DNA of 15,819 nucleotides. It comes from JAWLBW01 sp041687475. GTDB taxonomy: Bacteria > J088 > JAWLBW01. Where the stretch lies: assembly GCA_041687475.1 (NCBI GenBank), contig JAWLBW010000081.1:1-15819 (forward strand), read 5' to 3'. A model generated the notes under the pieces. It had not been told where the DNA came from. It saw only the letters and a program-made list of their open reading frames with translations, and ran no database searches. A program made the translations under genes and the position numbers. Shown here one piece after another: positions 1-6,101 of this stretch. How positions within the stretch are numbered: the stretch's first letter is position 1; the number at the start of each line of letters is the position of its first letter.

Positions 1-260
1 CGCGGCTGGCGCGCGCCGGCGCGCGCCAACAGGTTTTCGGCCTGGTCTACGCCGATTACCCGGTGCCCGCGGGCAAGCACCGCTTCGGCCATGGGCCGGC
101 CTGTTCCACAGCCGAGATCGACGATCAGCGAGGCAGGAGGCAGTCCTGCAAGAAAGGCGTCAAGGTATTCACGCTCGCGGCCATAAAAGGAATAACGCGC
201 CGCATCCCACTGAGCGGCAATGGCATTGTACGAGCGGTGGTTCGTTTCCCTTTCCCCCAT
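1..260 (-). CDS. SAM-dependent methyltransferase, N-terminal part (runs off window)
   Basis: This is the first 86 codons of a class I (Rossmann-fold) S-adenosylmethionine-dependent methyltransferase; the substrate cannot be told. Reading the minus strand from the ATG at 260, the frame stays open to the window edge. SAM-binding motif I is clear as DLGCGTGRP (residues 48-56), and GVDQA (residues 70-74) supplies the acidic residue (Asp72) at the end of strand beta-2 that usually contacts the SAM ribose. The N-terminal SYNAIAAQWDAAR segment is typical of small-molecule or UbiE-like methyltransferases. The ATG lies 19 bases after the stop of the upstream LuxR-type regulator, with a weak AGGG ahead of it, so it is probably the third gene of that operon. 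Truncation is only by the window end. Confidence 0.85.
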   Translation of the reverse strand, partial: MGERETNHRSYNAIAAQWDAARYSFYGREREYLDAFLAGLPPASLIVDLGCGTGRPMAEAVLARGHRVIGVDQAENLLARAGARQP

Positions 261-279
261 GGGTGACTGCCCTGGAAAT

Positions 280-1326
280 TCAGCTGTCGACGTACAGCCG
301 GAACAGGGCTTCGTCAAGACCAGATACACCCAGCCGCTGATATGCATTGCGAAGATGCACCCGCAATGTCTGCGACGAAATTCCCAGCTCACTGCAGACC
401 GCTTCCATATCCTTCCCGGCGCCCAGACGGGCAAGCAGTTCGCGCTGCCGTGCGGTGAGCTTCGCGGCTTCGACACCTTCGGGCTCGGCCACGAGCAGAA
501 CGAGGGGTTCGCCGTTGTCGCCTTCGTGCCCGTCAAGCGTTTTGGTTCGCACGCGGGCGACCCCCGGAAGCCGCTTTTCGATGCCCCTGACCCGCTCCGA
601 AAGGGCGCGAACCAGCGTCGAGGTCGAGGCCATGGGCAACACCGTTCGTCCGGCGGTTTCTTCCTGCATCAGCCGCCGACCGACATGATTGGCGTAGAGA
701 AATTCGCCGGCGGAAGAAAGCACGAACACGCCGTGGGGATGGTATTCGACCGCCGCGGCCATGGCCGTGCCGAAGCGACGACTGCGCTCGTTTGCCACGG
801 TGCGTAGAAAGGCGCTCGTAAAGACCGGGTGCAGGGCGCGCAAGGCGTCGAAGTCGTGCGCGCTGAAATCGCCGTCGGCAAACGGGCGGCCGATACCCGC
901 CACGGCAATCAGCACCGGCCCGTCAAACAGAACGGCGGTCAGCCCCCAATCGGCTTGGTACTGGGCCAGCTTGTCGCGGTACAGATCGACGGCCCCACCC
1001 TTGCGTCCCTGGTAAAACTGGTAAAGCTGCGCCGTGTGGTAGACCGTGAGATCGTTGGCGAGCAGGTCGCCCGGCTCAAACGGTTGGTAGTTTTCGAGCA
1101 TGGCCGGAAAGCTCGACGCCGGAAAGGCCAGCCCGTAGGCGTGCCTGTCGCTGCAGTGCAGCCTGCCGTCGTAGAAATGATAGAAGAACCCCTGATTCGC
1201 CTGGAAATACCGAGCAAAACCTTCGAGCACCGCATCGCCGAATTCGTCGATGCCGGTCTCGGCCGAGGCCAGCAGAGACGTTATCTCGCTGGTTTCCTGC
1301 TCGGTCAGGGGCGCACTGCGGGTCAC
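280..1326 (-). CDS. LuxR-family transcriptional regulator with GAF/PAS-like sensor region
   Basis: Predicted cytoplasmic DNA-binding regulator of 348 residues. The C-terminus (about 288-343, from LTARQRELLARL through GISSQTLRVHLRNAYQRLGV) is a GerE/LuxR-type helix-turn-helix. Residues about 185-225 (HPHGVFVLSSAGEFLYAN) look like the start of a PAS domain. Residues about 25-175 form a GAF-like or uncharacterised sensing region; I cannot name the ligand. No response-regulator receiver domain is seen. Start choice: the frame is open much further upstream (to 1896), but that part overlaps the preceding regulator and has the composition of a shadow frame. The GTG at 1326 overlaps the upstream stop (GTGA) and has a GGAG Shine-Dalgarno 5 bases before it, which indicates translational coupling. 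The methyltransferase follows after 19 bases. Confidence 0.85.
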   Translation of the reverse strand: MTRSAPLTEQETSEITSLLASAETGIDEFGDAVLEGFARYFQANQGFFYHFYDGRLHCSDRHAYGLAFPASSFPAMLENYQPFEPGDLLANDLTVYHTAQLYQFYQGRKGGAVDLYRDKLAQYQADWGLTAVLFDGPVLIAVAGIGRPFADGDFSAHDFDALRALHPVFTSAFLRTVANERSRRFGTAMAAAVEYHPHGVFVLSSAGEFLYANHVGRRLMQEETAGRTVLPMASTSTLVRALSERVRGIEKRLPGVARVRTKTLDGHEGDNGEPLVLLVAEPEGVEAAKLTARQRELLARLGAGKDMEAVCSELGISSQTLRVHLRNAYQRLGVSGLDEALFRLYVDS

Positions 1327-1964
1327 GTCGGCTCCTGTTTCGACGACATCAGCAGCCCGCGAAGTTCCAGGAAGTGCGCCTTGTTTGCCTTCGACCAGTA
1401 TTGAACGGTCGACTCCTTGTTTTCCGTGATCAGCGCGATTTCCTGTATCGACCAACCCGCCGCACGCAGGCAAAGGGTGCGCATGACGGGCTCCGACAGG
1501 CCAGGCGCCCACGCACAGCGGAACAGGAGCCAGGTTACGGTAACCCCCGCATGCTCGATGGCAGCGGCCTTCACTGCGAAGACCGATCCGGCCAGCGGCA
1601 ACAACAGGCCGTTCGGCCGCAAGCGTGACGCACGCCCGATCAGTCGCTGTACCTCGTCGGCCAGCAGGTCGACCGATGTTTGGAGAAAGGTTGAAACAGG
1701 AGGCGCCAGCGTCGACGCCAATGAACTGAACGCAGCATTGCACGCCCGGGTTGCTCCGTCGGAAGCAATCACGGGGTCGGGCAGGGCATCGAAAACGGTC
1801 TCGACCAGGTTTGACGCCACCGGCTCCCGCTCGGGCACAGGCCCCACCGGCACCGACCCCGGCACGTTCACACCGGCATTCTGCTGCGGACGCCATTGTT
1901 GAAAAACGCGCAGGCGTTCCTCAGGCGAGCAGGCGACAAACGCAGAACCGGGTTTCTCCTTCAT
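1323..1964 (-). CDS. Small PAS-like/LuxR-type HTH regulator
   Basis: A 213-residue predicted DNA-binding protein. Residues about 157-203 (LSEPVMRTLCLRAAGWSIQE, then the STVQYWSKANKAHF recognition segment) match a GerE/LuxR-type HTH with some divergence. Residues about 53-148 begin LVETVFDALPDPVIASDGAT, the usual opening of a PAS domain. The first 50 residues are Pro-rich and probably disordered. It overlaps the next regulator by 4 bases (GTGA), so the two are made together and may act as a pair. The ATG at 1964 has no convincing SD, but a TTGCAC-16-TAAAAT promoter ends 8 bases before it, suggesting a leaderless message. Function unknown; the HTH call is moderately firm, the PAS call weaker. 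Confidence 0.78.
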   Translation of the reverse strand: MKEKPGSAFVACSPEERLRVFQQWRPQQNAGVNVPGSVPVGPVPEREPVASNLVETVFDALPDPVIASDGATRACNAAFSSLASTLAPPVSTFLQTSVDLLADEVQRLIGRASRLRPNGLLLPLAGSVFAVKAAAIEHAGVTVTWLLFRCAWAPGLSEPVMRTLCLRAAGWSIQEIALITENKESTVQYWSKANKAHFLELRGLLMSSKQEPT

Positions 1965-1972
1965 GGTTCTTC

Positions 1973-2000
1973 ATTTTAGCCGCGCCGTGAGCAAGTGCAA
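1973..2000 (-). promoter_or_regulatory. Candidate promoter for the regulator-methyltransferase operon
   Basis: On the minus strand the -35-like TTGCAC (2000-1995) is separated by 16 bases from the -10-like TAAAAT (1978-1973). Only 8 bases then remain before the ATG at 1964, so transcription would start at or just before the start codon. The inverted repeat at 1997-2023 overlaps the -35 box. Confidence 0.45.
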
Positions 2001-2023
2001 ACTCCGCCCGGTGAGCGGTTTGC
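1997..2023. promoter_or_regulatory. Inverted repeat overlapping the -35 box of the regulator operon
   Basis: The arms GCAAAC (1997-2002) and GTTTGC (2018-2023) pair exactly; an inner CGC (2005-2007) and GCG (2015-2017) extend the stem after a 2-base bulge, leaving a 7-base loop. It could be an operator for the operon it precedes or a 3' hairpin of the DUF6544-type gene ending at 2038. No T-tract follows on the minus strand, so an intrinsic terminator is less likely. Confidence 0.35.
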
Positions 2024-2037
2024 TTGAGATGGGCCGA

Positions 2038-2877
2038 TCAATAAGTGAACCTCAGTCCCCTAATGCGGCCCCGCCAGTAAGGTTTCGAACCGGCGGGCAG
2101 AATCCACGCGACCTCGCCCTCGAGAGGAACTCGCATGCCCTCGCGTTCCTGCCAATCGCGCCACCGGCCTTCCCATGGCGTCGGAACGGTCTGCCCGGCA
2201 ACCGTACGCCCCCGTGCCTCGGCCCGACAGAAGGCTATCAGCCCGTCATCATCGAAACCGAACAACATGCTTACCGTCGTTTCACCATCGGTAAAGGTAG
2301 CCCGCGCCGACCTATCGTCGACCGCCTCCCAACGAACACCCTGACTGGGCAGAAGCGCCGTGGGGTACCAGGCCGCTTCGGCGAACCAGCGATACAGCTC
2401 TCCTTCGTCGACCTCGGGCGTACCACCCATGTGAACGACAGACACCAGCCCGAACAACGAAGCATGAAGGATACCCTTGCCACCGATATAGGCATCGTGC
2501 ACCCGTACACCGATTCCGGGCGCCACGGCCACACGCGCATTCCAGAGAAAGCCGGGTCGCCGCGTCACAACCCGCTGCGTCGATGTGAAGGGGCGCCACT
2601 GCTCGCCGGTCTCACTCATGTTGAACGTGCCCTCGTGCTCGACGAAGACTTCCGAGACCATCGGTTGCCCCTCGGCCAGAACTGTACGGAAGTACCGCCT
2701 CACCGGCGGGGGAAGTCCGTCAAGCTCGCGCGGGTCGTACCGCGATGGGGTAATTTGAACGCGAGCTTCCGAGAGACCTGCCTGCCTTTCTTCCGTCACC
2801 GCCTTCCAACGTCGGTCGCCGACAAACAGGGCGGCGGCGCCGAGTCCGACCAGACCAATAACTGCGTAACCTGTCAT
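2038..2877 (-). CDS. DUF6544/DUF6920-type membrane-anchored protein
   Basis: A 279-residue protein of a family with no assigned function. Residues 1-22 (MTGYAVIGLVGLGAAALFVG) form one hydrophobic segment followed by DRR, so a membrane anchor is likely. The conserved feature is the LPPPVRRYFRTVLAEGQP stretch (about residues 55-72) followed by a long beta-rich domain, which I associate with the DUF6544/DUF6920 family. The frame is open upstream to 3057, but that extension overlaps the Cys-rich lipoprotein gene and looks like a shadow; the ATG at 2877 directly precedes the hydrophobic segment and has GGAG about 13 bases upstream, so the start is only moderately sure. It lies 55 bases after the lipoprotein stop and 73 bases before the regulator pair. 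Confidence 0.75.
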   Translation of the reverse strand: MTGYAVIGLVGLGAAALFVGDRRWKAVTEERQAGLSEARVQITPSRYDPRELDGLPPPVRRYFRTVLAEGQPMVSEVFVEHEGTFNMSETGEQWRPFTSTQRVVTRRPGFLWNARVAVAPGIGVRVHDAYIGGKGILHASLFGLVSVVHMGGTPEVDEGELYRWFAEAAWYPTALLPSQGVRWEAVDDRSARATFTDGETTVSMLFGFDDDGLIAFCRAEARGRTVAGQTVPTPWEGRWRDWQEREGMRVPLEGEVAWILPAGSKPYWRGRIRGLRFTY

Positions 2878-2932
2878 TTTTCGCCATTCCACTCCGATAC
2901 GACTCCAGTATGGCACGGCGAGACGAGGTGCC

Positions 2933-3748
2933 CTACAGCATGCAGGCCTGGCCATCGTCGGTACAGCGCGTGCCCGGGGGGCAATGTTTTCCGTTGCAGC
3001 AGTCGACGTACCCTTCGGGTACGCATCCGGTGCCGCAGGTCGAACAGTAACTGCCACCCTGACAGCAGCTGCCGCTGCCGCAGGCCACCACGCAGCCGTC
3101 GGCGTACAGCTCGTTCACATCGACGCCGCAGACCCGCCCCTTGATGGTGGTCACCGCCTCGTAGTCGAGAGACGCCCGCGCTTCGAGCGACACGTTGCCC
3201 GGGCAGGCCTCGCGTCCGTTCATCTGCACCGAGGGTATGCCGGTGATGCGAACCACGGTCTCCGAATCGTACACCCCGGAACAGGTGAACGCGGTTTCCG
3301 ATTCGACACCGATATGCAGCGATCCGTTTACGACCATGCGATCGCCCTCGTCGGAAACGGCCGTACAGTTGTTGTACGTGGTCGTACCCAGGCCCTCGAT
3401 GGAAAAGGTGTCCTGCCGGCAGGGCGGCTCGTTCCCGCAACACAGAGACGGCCCCTCGCACATCAGGTTGACGGTGAAGTAAATGTTGCCGCCGGCAGGG
3501 CAGTCGATGGGCGGCATGAGTTCCTGCGGCGTACAGTTGACGGTCGTCGACGTACGGTAAGGCGGCGCAGAAGATGCCCCCTCGCCCGCATGCTCGCCCG
3601 AATGACGCGCCGGCAAGGCAAACAGCTCCAGCAACGTGCGCTGTTGCGCATGGGAAAGGCCCTGAGAAGTTTCCGGCTCTTCCGTTCCGCAAGCGGCGGG
3701 CAACAGAAGCAATAAGGCCAGTAGAACGACGGTAACAGGTCGGGGCAT
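2933..3748 (-). CDS. Cys-rich lipoprotein of unknown function
   Basis: A 271-residue predicted lipoprotein. The signal peptide MPRPVTVVLLALLLLLPAAC places the lipid-accepting Cys at residue 20, with an unusual Pro at -3. The mature chain contains about 22 further cysteines, densest in the last 45 residues, where pairs such as SCC and VDCCNGKHCPPGTRC form a knot-like array seen in many secreted myxobacterial proteins. This implies an oxidising, extracytoplasmic location with many disulfides. The ATG at 3748 is preceded by a near-perfect SD (AAAGGAGG, 5-base spacer), which decides it over the in-frame start at 3781. It shares strand with the GRAM-like gene (192 bases upstream) and the DUF6544-type gene (55 bases downstream). 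I recognise no enzymatic motif. Confidence 0.82.
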   Translation of the reverse strand: MPRPVTVVLLALLLLLPAACGTEEPETSQGLSHAQQRTLLELFALPARHSGEHAGEGASSAPPYRTSTTVNCTPQELMPPIDCPAGGNIYFTVNLMCEGPSLCCGNEPPCRQDTFSIEGLGTTTYNNCTAVSDEGDRMVVNGSLHIGVESETAFTCSGVYDSETVVRITGIPSVQMNGREACPGNVSLEARASLDYEAVTTIKGRVCGVDVNELYADGCVVACGSGSCCQGGSYCSTCGTGCVPEGYVDCCNGKHCPPGTRCTDDGQACML

Positions 3749-3909
3749 GGAGGCCTCCTTTGATACAGATTGGGGAAGCAAACGCTATGCCATTCCCATC
3801 GAAGCGCCGGTAGTTCAGGCGGGACTGCAGCGGAACGATACACCATGTGACACACCCGGGTACGCCCGCTGAGATATTGAACCACCGGCACTCCGGCCTT
3901 GATAGCGAT

Positions 3910-3930
3910 ATCGGCCGGTAAGAGGCCGAT
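3910..3930 (-). terminator. Stem-loop just after the GRAM-like gene, possible terminator
   Basis: The perfect 7-base arms ATCGGCC (3910-3916) and GGCCGAT (3924-3930) flank a 7-base loop, starting 11 bases past the stop of the gene ending at 3941. There is no T-run on the minus-strand side, so it is not a classical intrinsic terminator; it may instead protect the 3' end or be chance. Confidence 0.35.
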
Positions 3931-3940
3931 TCTCCGACAC

Positions 3941-4396
3941 CTAGCCCTTGCGCGATTCCAGGAAATCGGCCCAGTTCTCGGCATGCTTCACCAGAAAGGC
4001 CACCTGGACGCCGTCGGTCAAATCAACCACCAGGTACTTTTTACCGGGGGCAAAGATCCATTCACCGCGAAAGCCGTCTGCGATGCGGACGCTCGCAATG
4101 GCCGAGCGCTCGATTTCAATACGCGGCCCAATCACCTTGTCGAAAAGCAGGCGCTTGTCGGTAAGGCAGAGTACACCATTCCCCTTAAGCTTGCCGAACC
4201 GGGCCGTCGACCCGCGAAAGCTCGCCTCCTGCGGAGGAAAGACCATGTCTTCGCCTCCCGCCAGGACAGACCGCGCCATGACCGCGGCAATGCCGCGCAG
4301 ACGACGACGCAGCCACCGAAAAACAATGGCCCAGACAACCAGATTAATGGCCAGAATCGTACCGATAAGAAGAAGAATAGCGACAAGGTCCAACAC
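3941..4396 (-). CDS. Membrane-anchored GRAM/PH-like domain protein
   Basis: A 151-residue protein with one N-terminal transmembrane segment (about residues 4-28, MLDLVAILLLIGTILAINLV onward) followed by a basic RWLRRRLR stretch, so the rest probably faces the cytoplasm. Residues about 50-150 resemble a GRAM/PH-like fold: GNGVLCLTDKRLLF, then IEIERSAIASVRI, then GKKYLVVDLTDGVQVAFLV. Such domains in eukaryotes bind lipids; in bacteria their role is mostly unknown, so no function is given. The start is GTG at 4396 with only a weak GAG upstream; no better in-frame start exists. It is divergent from the peroxiredoxin gene, with 158 bases between the two starts. Confidence 0.75.
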   Translation of the reverse strand: MLDLVAILLLIGTILAINLVVWAIVFRWLRRRLRGIAAVMARSVLAGGEDMVFPPQEASFRGSTARFGKLKGNGVLCLTDKRLLFDKVIGPRIEIERSAIASVRIADGFRGEWIFAPGKKYLVVDLTDGVQVAFLVKHAENWADFLESRKG

Positions 4397-4554
4397 GGCA
4401 GGCTCATGCGGAAGAAGACGAGCTGGTCAGCCCATCATACCAAGCACGCCGGGCGAAAGCAGTTCGCGATGAAGCTTACACAGTCTGCCGTGAGTATTGT
4501 CGGGCAGAAGAGTCGACCCCAGAATGGCGTAGATTCCGAACTTTGGAGAACCTA

Positions 4555-5211
4555 ATGGAAAAACCGAGCATGCCGCTGTTGGGCGACCCCTTTCCGTCGC
4601 TCGAAGTACAGACCACGCACGGTCCGCGGAAAATACCCGAAGACTATCTGGGTAAGTGGATGGTGCTGTTCAGCCATCCGGCCGACTTCACCCCGGTCTG
4701 CACCACCGAGTTCGTCGCCTTTCAGAATCGCATCGACCAGTTCCGGGCGTTGAATGTCGAGCTGGTCGGTATGTCGATTGACCAAGTCTTTTCCCACATC
4801 AAGTGGGTCGAATGGATTCGCGACGAACTCAAAGTGAACATCGACTTCCCCATCATCTCGGGCAACGATGCCATTGCCCTGCAGCTGGGCATGCTGCACC
4901 CGGGCAAGGGAACCAACACGGTGCGCGCGGTCTTCGTGACCGACCCGCAGGGCATCGTGCGACTGGTTCTTTACTATCCCCAGGAAATCGGACGCAACAT
5001 GGACGAAATCGTGCGTGCCGTTCGTGCGCTTCAGGTTGCCGATCGCGAAGGCGCGGTACCGGCCGACTGGCCCAACAACTCCATCATCGGCGACCGCATC
5101 ATCGTTCCTCCACCCAAGAACATGGCTGATGCGGCAAAGCGCAAGGACCAGTACGAGTGCTACGACTGGTGGTTCTGCCACAAGCCGTTGGAGCACCAAC
5201 CGGGCGCCTGA
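4555..5211 (+). CDS. Peroxiredoxin, Prx6-type with C-terminal Cys pair
   Basis: A thiol peroxidase of 218 residues that should reduce hydrogen peroxide and organic hydroperoxides in the cytoplasm. The peroxidatic site is HPADFTPVCTTEF with Cys49, preceded by Thr46; Arg124 (TNTVRAVFV) completes the usual Thr-Cys-Arg triad. Length and C-terminal extension fit the Prx6 subfamily. The tail carries Cys202 and Cys208 in ECYDWWFCHK, the same 6-residue spacing as the Cys207/Cys213 pair of the archaeal Aeropyrum pernix enzyme, so a 2-Cys rather than 1-Cys cycle is likely. The start is ATG at 4555, with GGAG six bases ahead; an in-frame TTG at 4543 sits on the SD itself. It precedes the GreA/GreB-like gene by 82 bases. 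Confidence 0.95.
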   Translation: MEKPSMPLLGDPFPSLEVQTTHGPRKIPEDYLGKWMVLFSHPADFTPVCTTEFVAFQNRIDQFRALNVELVGMSIDQVFSHIKWVEWIRDELKVNIDFPIISGNDAIALQLGMLHPGKGTNTVRAVFVTDPQGIVRLVLYYPQEIGRNMDEIVRAVRALQVADREGAVPADWPNNSIIGDRIIVPPPKNMADAAKRKDQYECYDWWFCHKPLEHQPGA

Positions 5212-5293
5212 GCGGCGTCCGGCTCCGGTGGAATGAGCGATTGCCCGAGAGTCTTCGCCGCCTGGCCGGTTCAAACTGTGCCAGAATGAGGTT

Positions 5294-5824
5294 GTGAGCC
5301 GGGCATTCGTCAACGAAGACTCGCAGCAGTCGTGGCCTGCCATTCCCGAGCGCGCGCCGCTTCCAGACGGTATTCCGAACTACGTAACGCCTCGCGGAAA
5401 ACGGTTGCTGGAAGGCGAGTACGAGCGTCTGGAAGACGAGCGCTCTCGCGTAGAGGCTGCGCCCGACAGCGACGAAAAGCGGTTGCAGACGTATCTGCTG
5501 AAGGGAAGGCTCGCGAAGCTGGCCGACCGGCTTGCAAGTGCGCGCGTCGTCGACCTCTCGCAGCAACCGCGCGACGAAGTGCGCTTCGGCGCCACCGTAA
5601 CCATCGAAACCCTCTCCGGCAAACGCGCCGGCGCGGTACGCCGGCTACAGCTGGTGGGTGTGGATGAAGCAGACGCCGGCGAAGGGCGCATCGCGTTCAT
5701 CGCCCCCATCGCCCGCGCCCTGCTGGGGAAGGAGCTGGGCGACTCGGCCCTGTTTCGCGCACCGACCGGCGCGGAAGAACTCGAGATCAGGGCGGTTTCC
5801 TATTCGGTCGGTGAAAGTCCGTAG
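5294..5824 (+). CDS. GreA/GreB-family transcription elongation factor
   Basis: A 176-residue member of the GreA/GreB family, which enters the RNA polymerase secondary channel to stimulate cleavage of backtracked RNA or otherwise modulate the enzyme. Residues 1-32 carry the MSRAFV...PNYVTPRG signature of the proteobacterial-type GreAB group. Residues about 33-88 form a charged coiled-coil finger and about 95-172 the FKBP-like C-terminal domain, with DEVRFGATVTIETLSG and IARALLGKELGDSALF as landmarks. The start is GTG at 5294, which gives the expected N-terminus; a short AGG lies only 2-3 bases upstream, so the RBS is poor. Whether this member stimulates cleavage or competes with GreA cannot be decided from sequence. 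Confidence 0.88.
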   Translation: MSRAFVNEDSQQSWPAIPERAPLPDGIPNYVTPRGKRLLEGEYERLEDERSRVEAAPDSDEKRLQTYLLKGRLAKLADRLASARVVDLSQQPRDEVRFGATVTIETLSGKRAGAVRRLQLVGVDEADAGEGRIAFIAPIARALLGKELGDSALFRAPTGAEELEIRAVSYSVGESP

Positions 5825-5901
5825 GTTTACCTTCTTCCCACAGCATGGCACGTCACCGCTCGCTGGAAGACATTATTTCGCAGCGTCGGCATCACTTTAC
5901 C

Positions 5902-5929
5902 TTGAGATATTTCAAAAAGCGGATAAAAT
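5902..5929 (+). promoter_or_regulatory. Strong sigma70-like promoter ahead of the large DUF3857 gene
   Basis: The -35 TTGAGA (5902-5907) and -10 TAAAAT (5924-5929) each match five of six consensus bases, with a 16-base spacer. The ATG at 5939 lies 9 bases after the -10 box, so the RNA would start within about 3 bases of the start codon. No SD is present between them. Confidence 0.65.
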
Positions 5930-5938
5930 CGTTTTGTT

Positions 5939-6101
5939 ATGCCACAAAGCGATTTCCAACCAACCCGTCGAGGCCTGGTACGGACAGTGCGTACTGCCTG
6001 CCTGCTATTCTCCTTTGTTTTATCGGGCATTGCCACGCCCTTTTCGGTGTTTGCTCAAAGTAATCCTTGGGTAGAGCGTCGCTTGATTCCGACCCAGGGG
6101 G
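5939..6101 (+). pseudogene. Signal-peptide segment of the frameshifted DUF3857 gene
   Basis: From ATG 5939 this frame encodes a basic N-region (RRGLVRTVR), a hydrophobic core (ACLLFSFVLSGIATPFS) and a VFA cleavage site after residue 39, that is, a normal Sec signal peptide. It then reads QSNPWVERRLIPTQG and loses coherence at the G5 run 6097-6101. The following gene body lies in another frame and lacks any export signal. Adding one G gives ...IPTQGGMLQAANQL and a continuous protein of about 1367 residues. I treat this as the true 5' end of the next gene, separated by a frameshift or a base-calling error. Confidence 0.75.

Noticed and set aside
1327..1896. N-terminal extension of the larger LuxR-type regulator up to 1896 (538-residue version)
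   Set aside because: It overlaps the other regulator almost fully, is Arg/Ala/Gly-rich without domain pattern, and the GTG at 1326 has an SD and a GTGA overlap.
1963..3144. 393-codon plus-strand open frame opposite the DUF6544-type and lipoprotein genes
   Set aside because: Its product is Pro/Arg/His-rich with no domain; it is a GC-rich antisense shadow of well-supported minus-strand genes.
3749..3984. Minus-strand open frame between the GRAM-like and Cys-rich lipoprotein genes
   Set aside because: Part of it looks protein-like, but it overlaps the ends of both neighbours, has no RBS and continues out of frame into the lipoprotein gene.
4497..4525. TTGTCG-17-CAGAAT as peroxiredoxin promoter
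   Set aside because: Only four of six matches in each box; too weak in this base composition to call.
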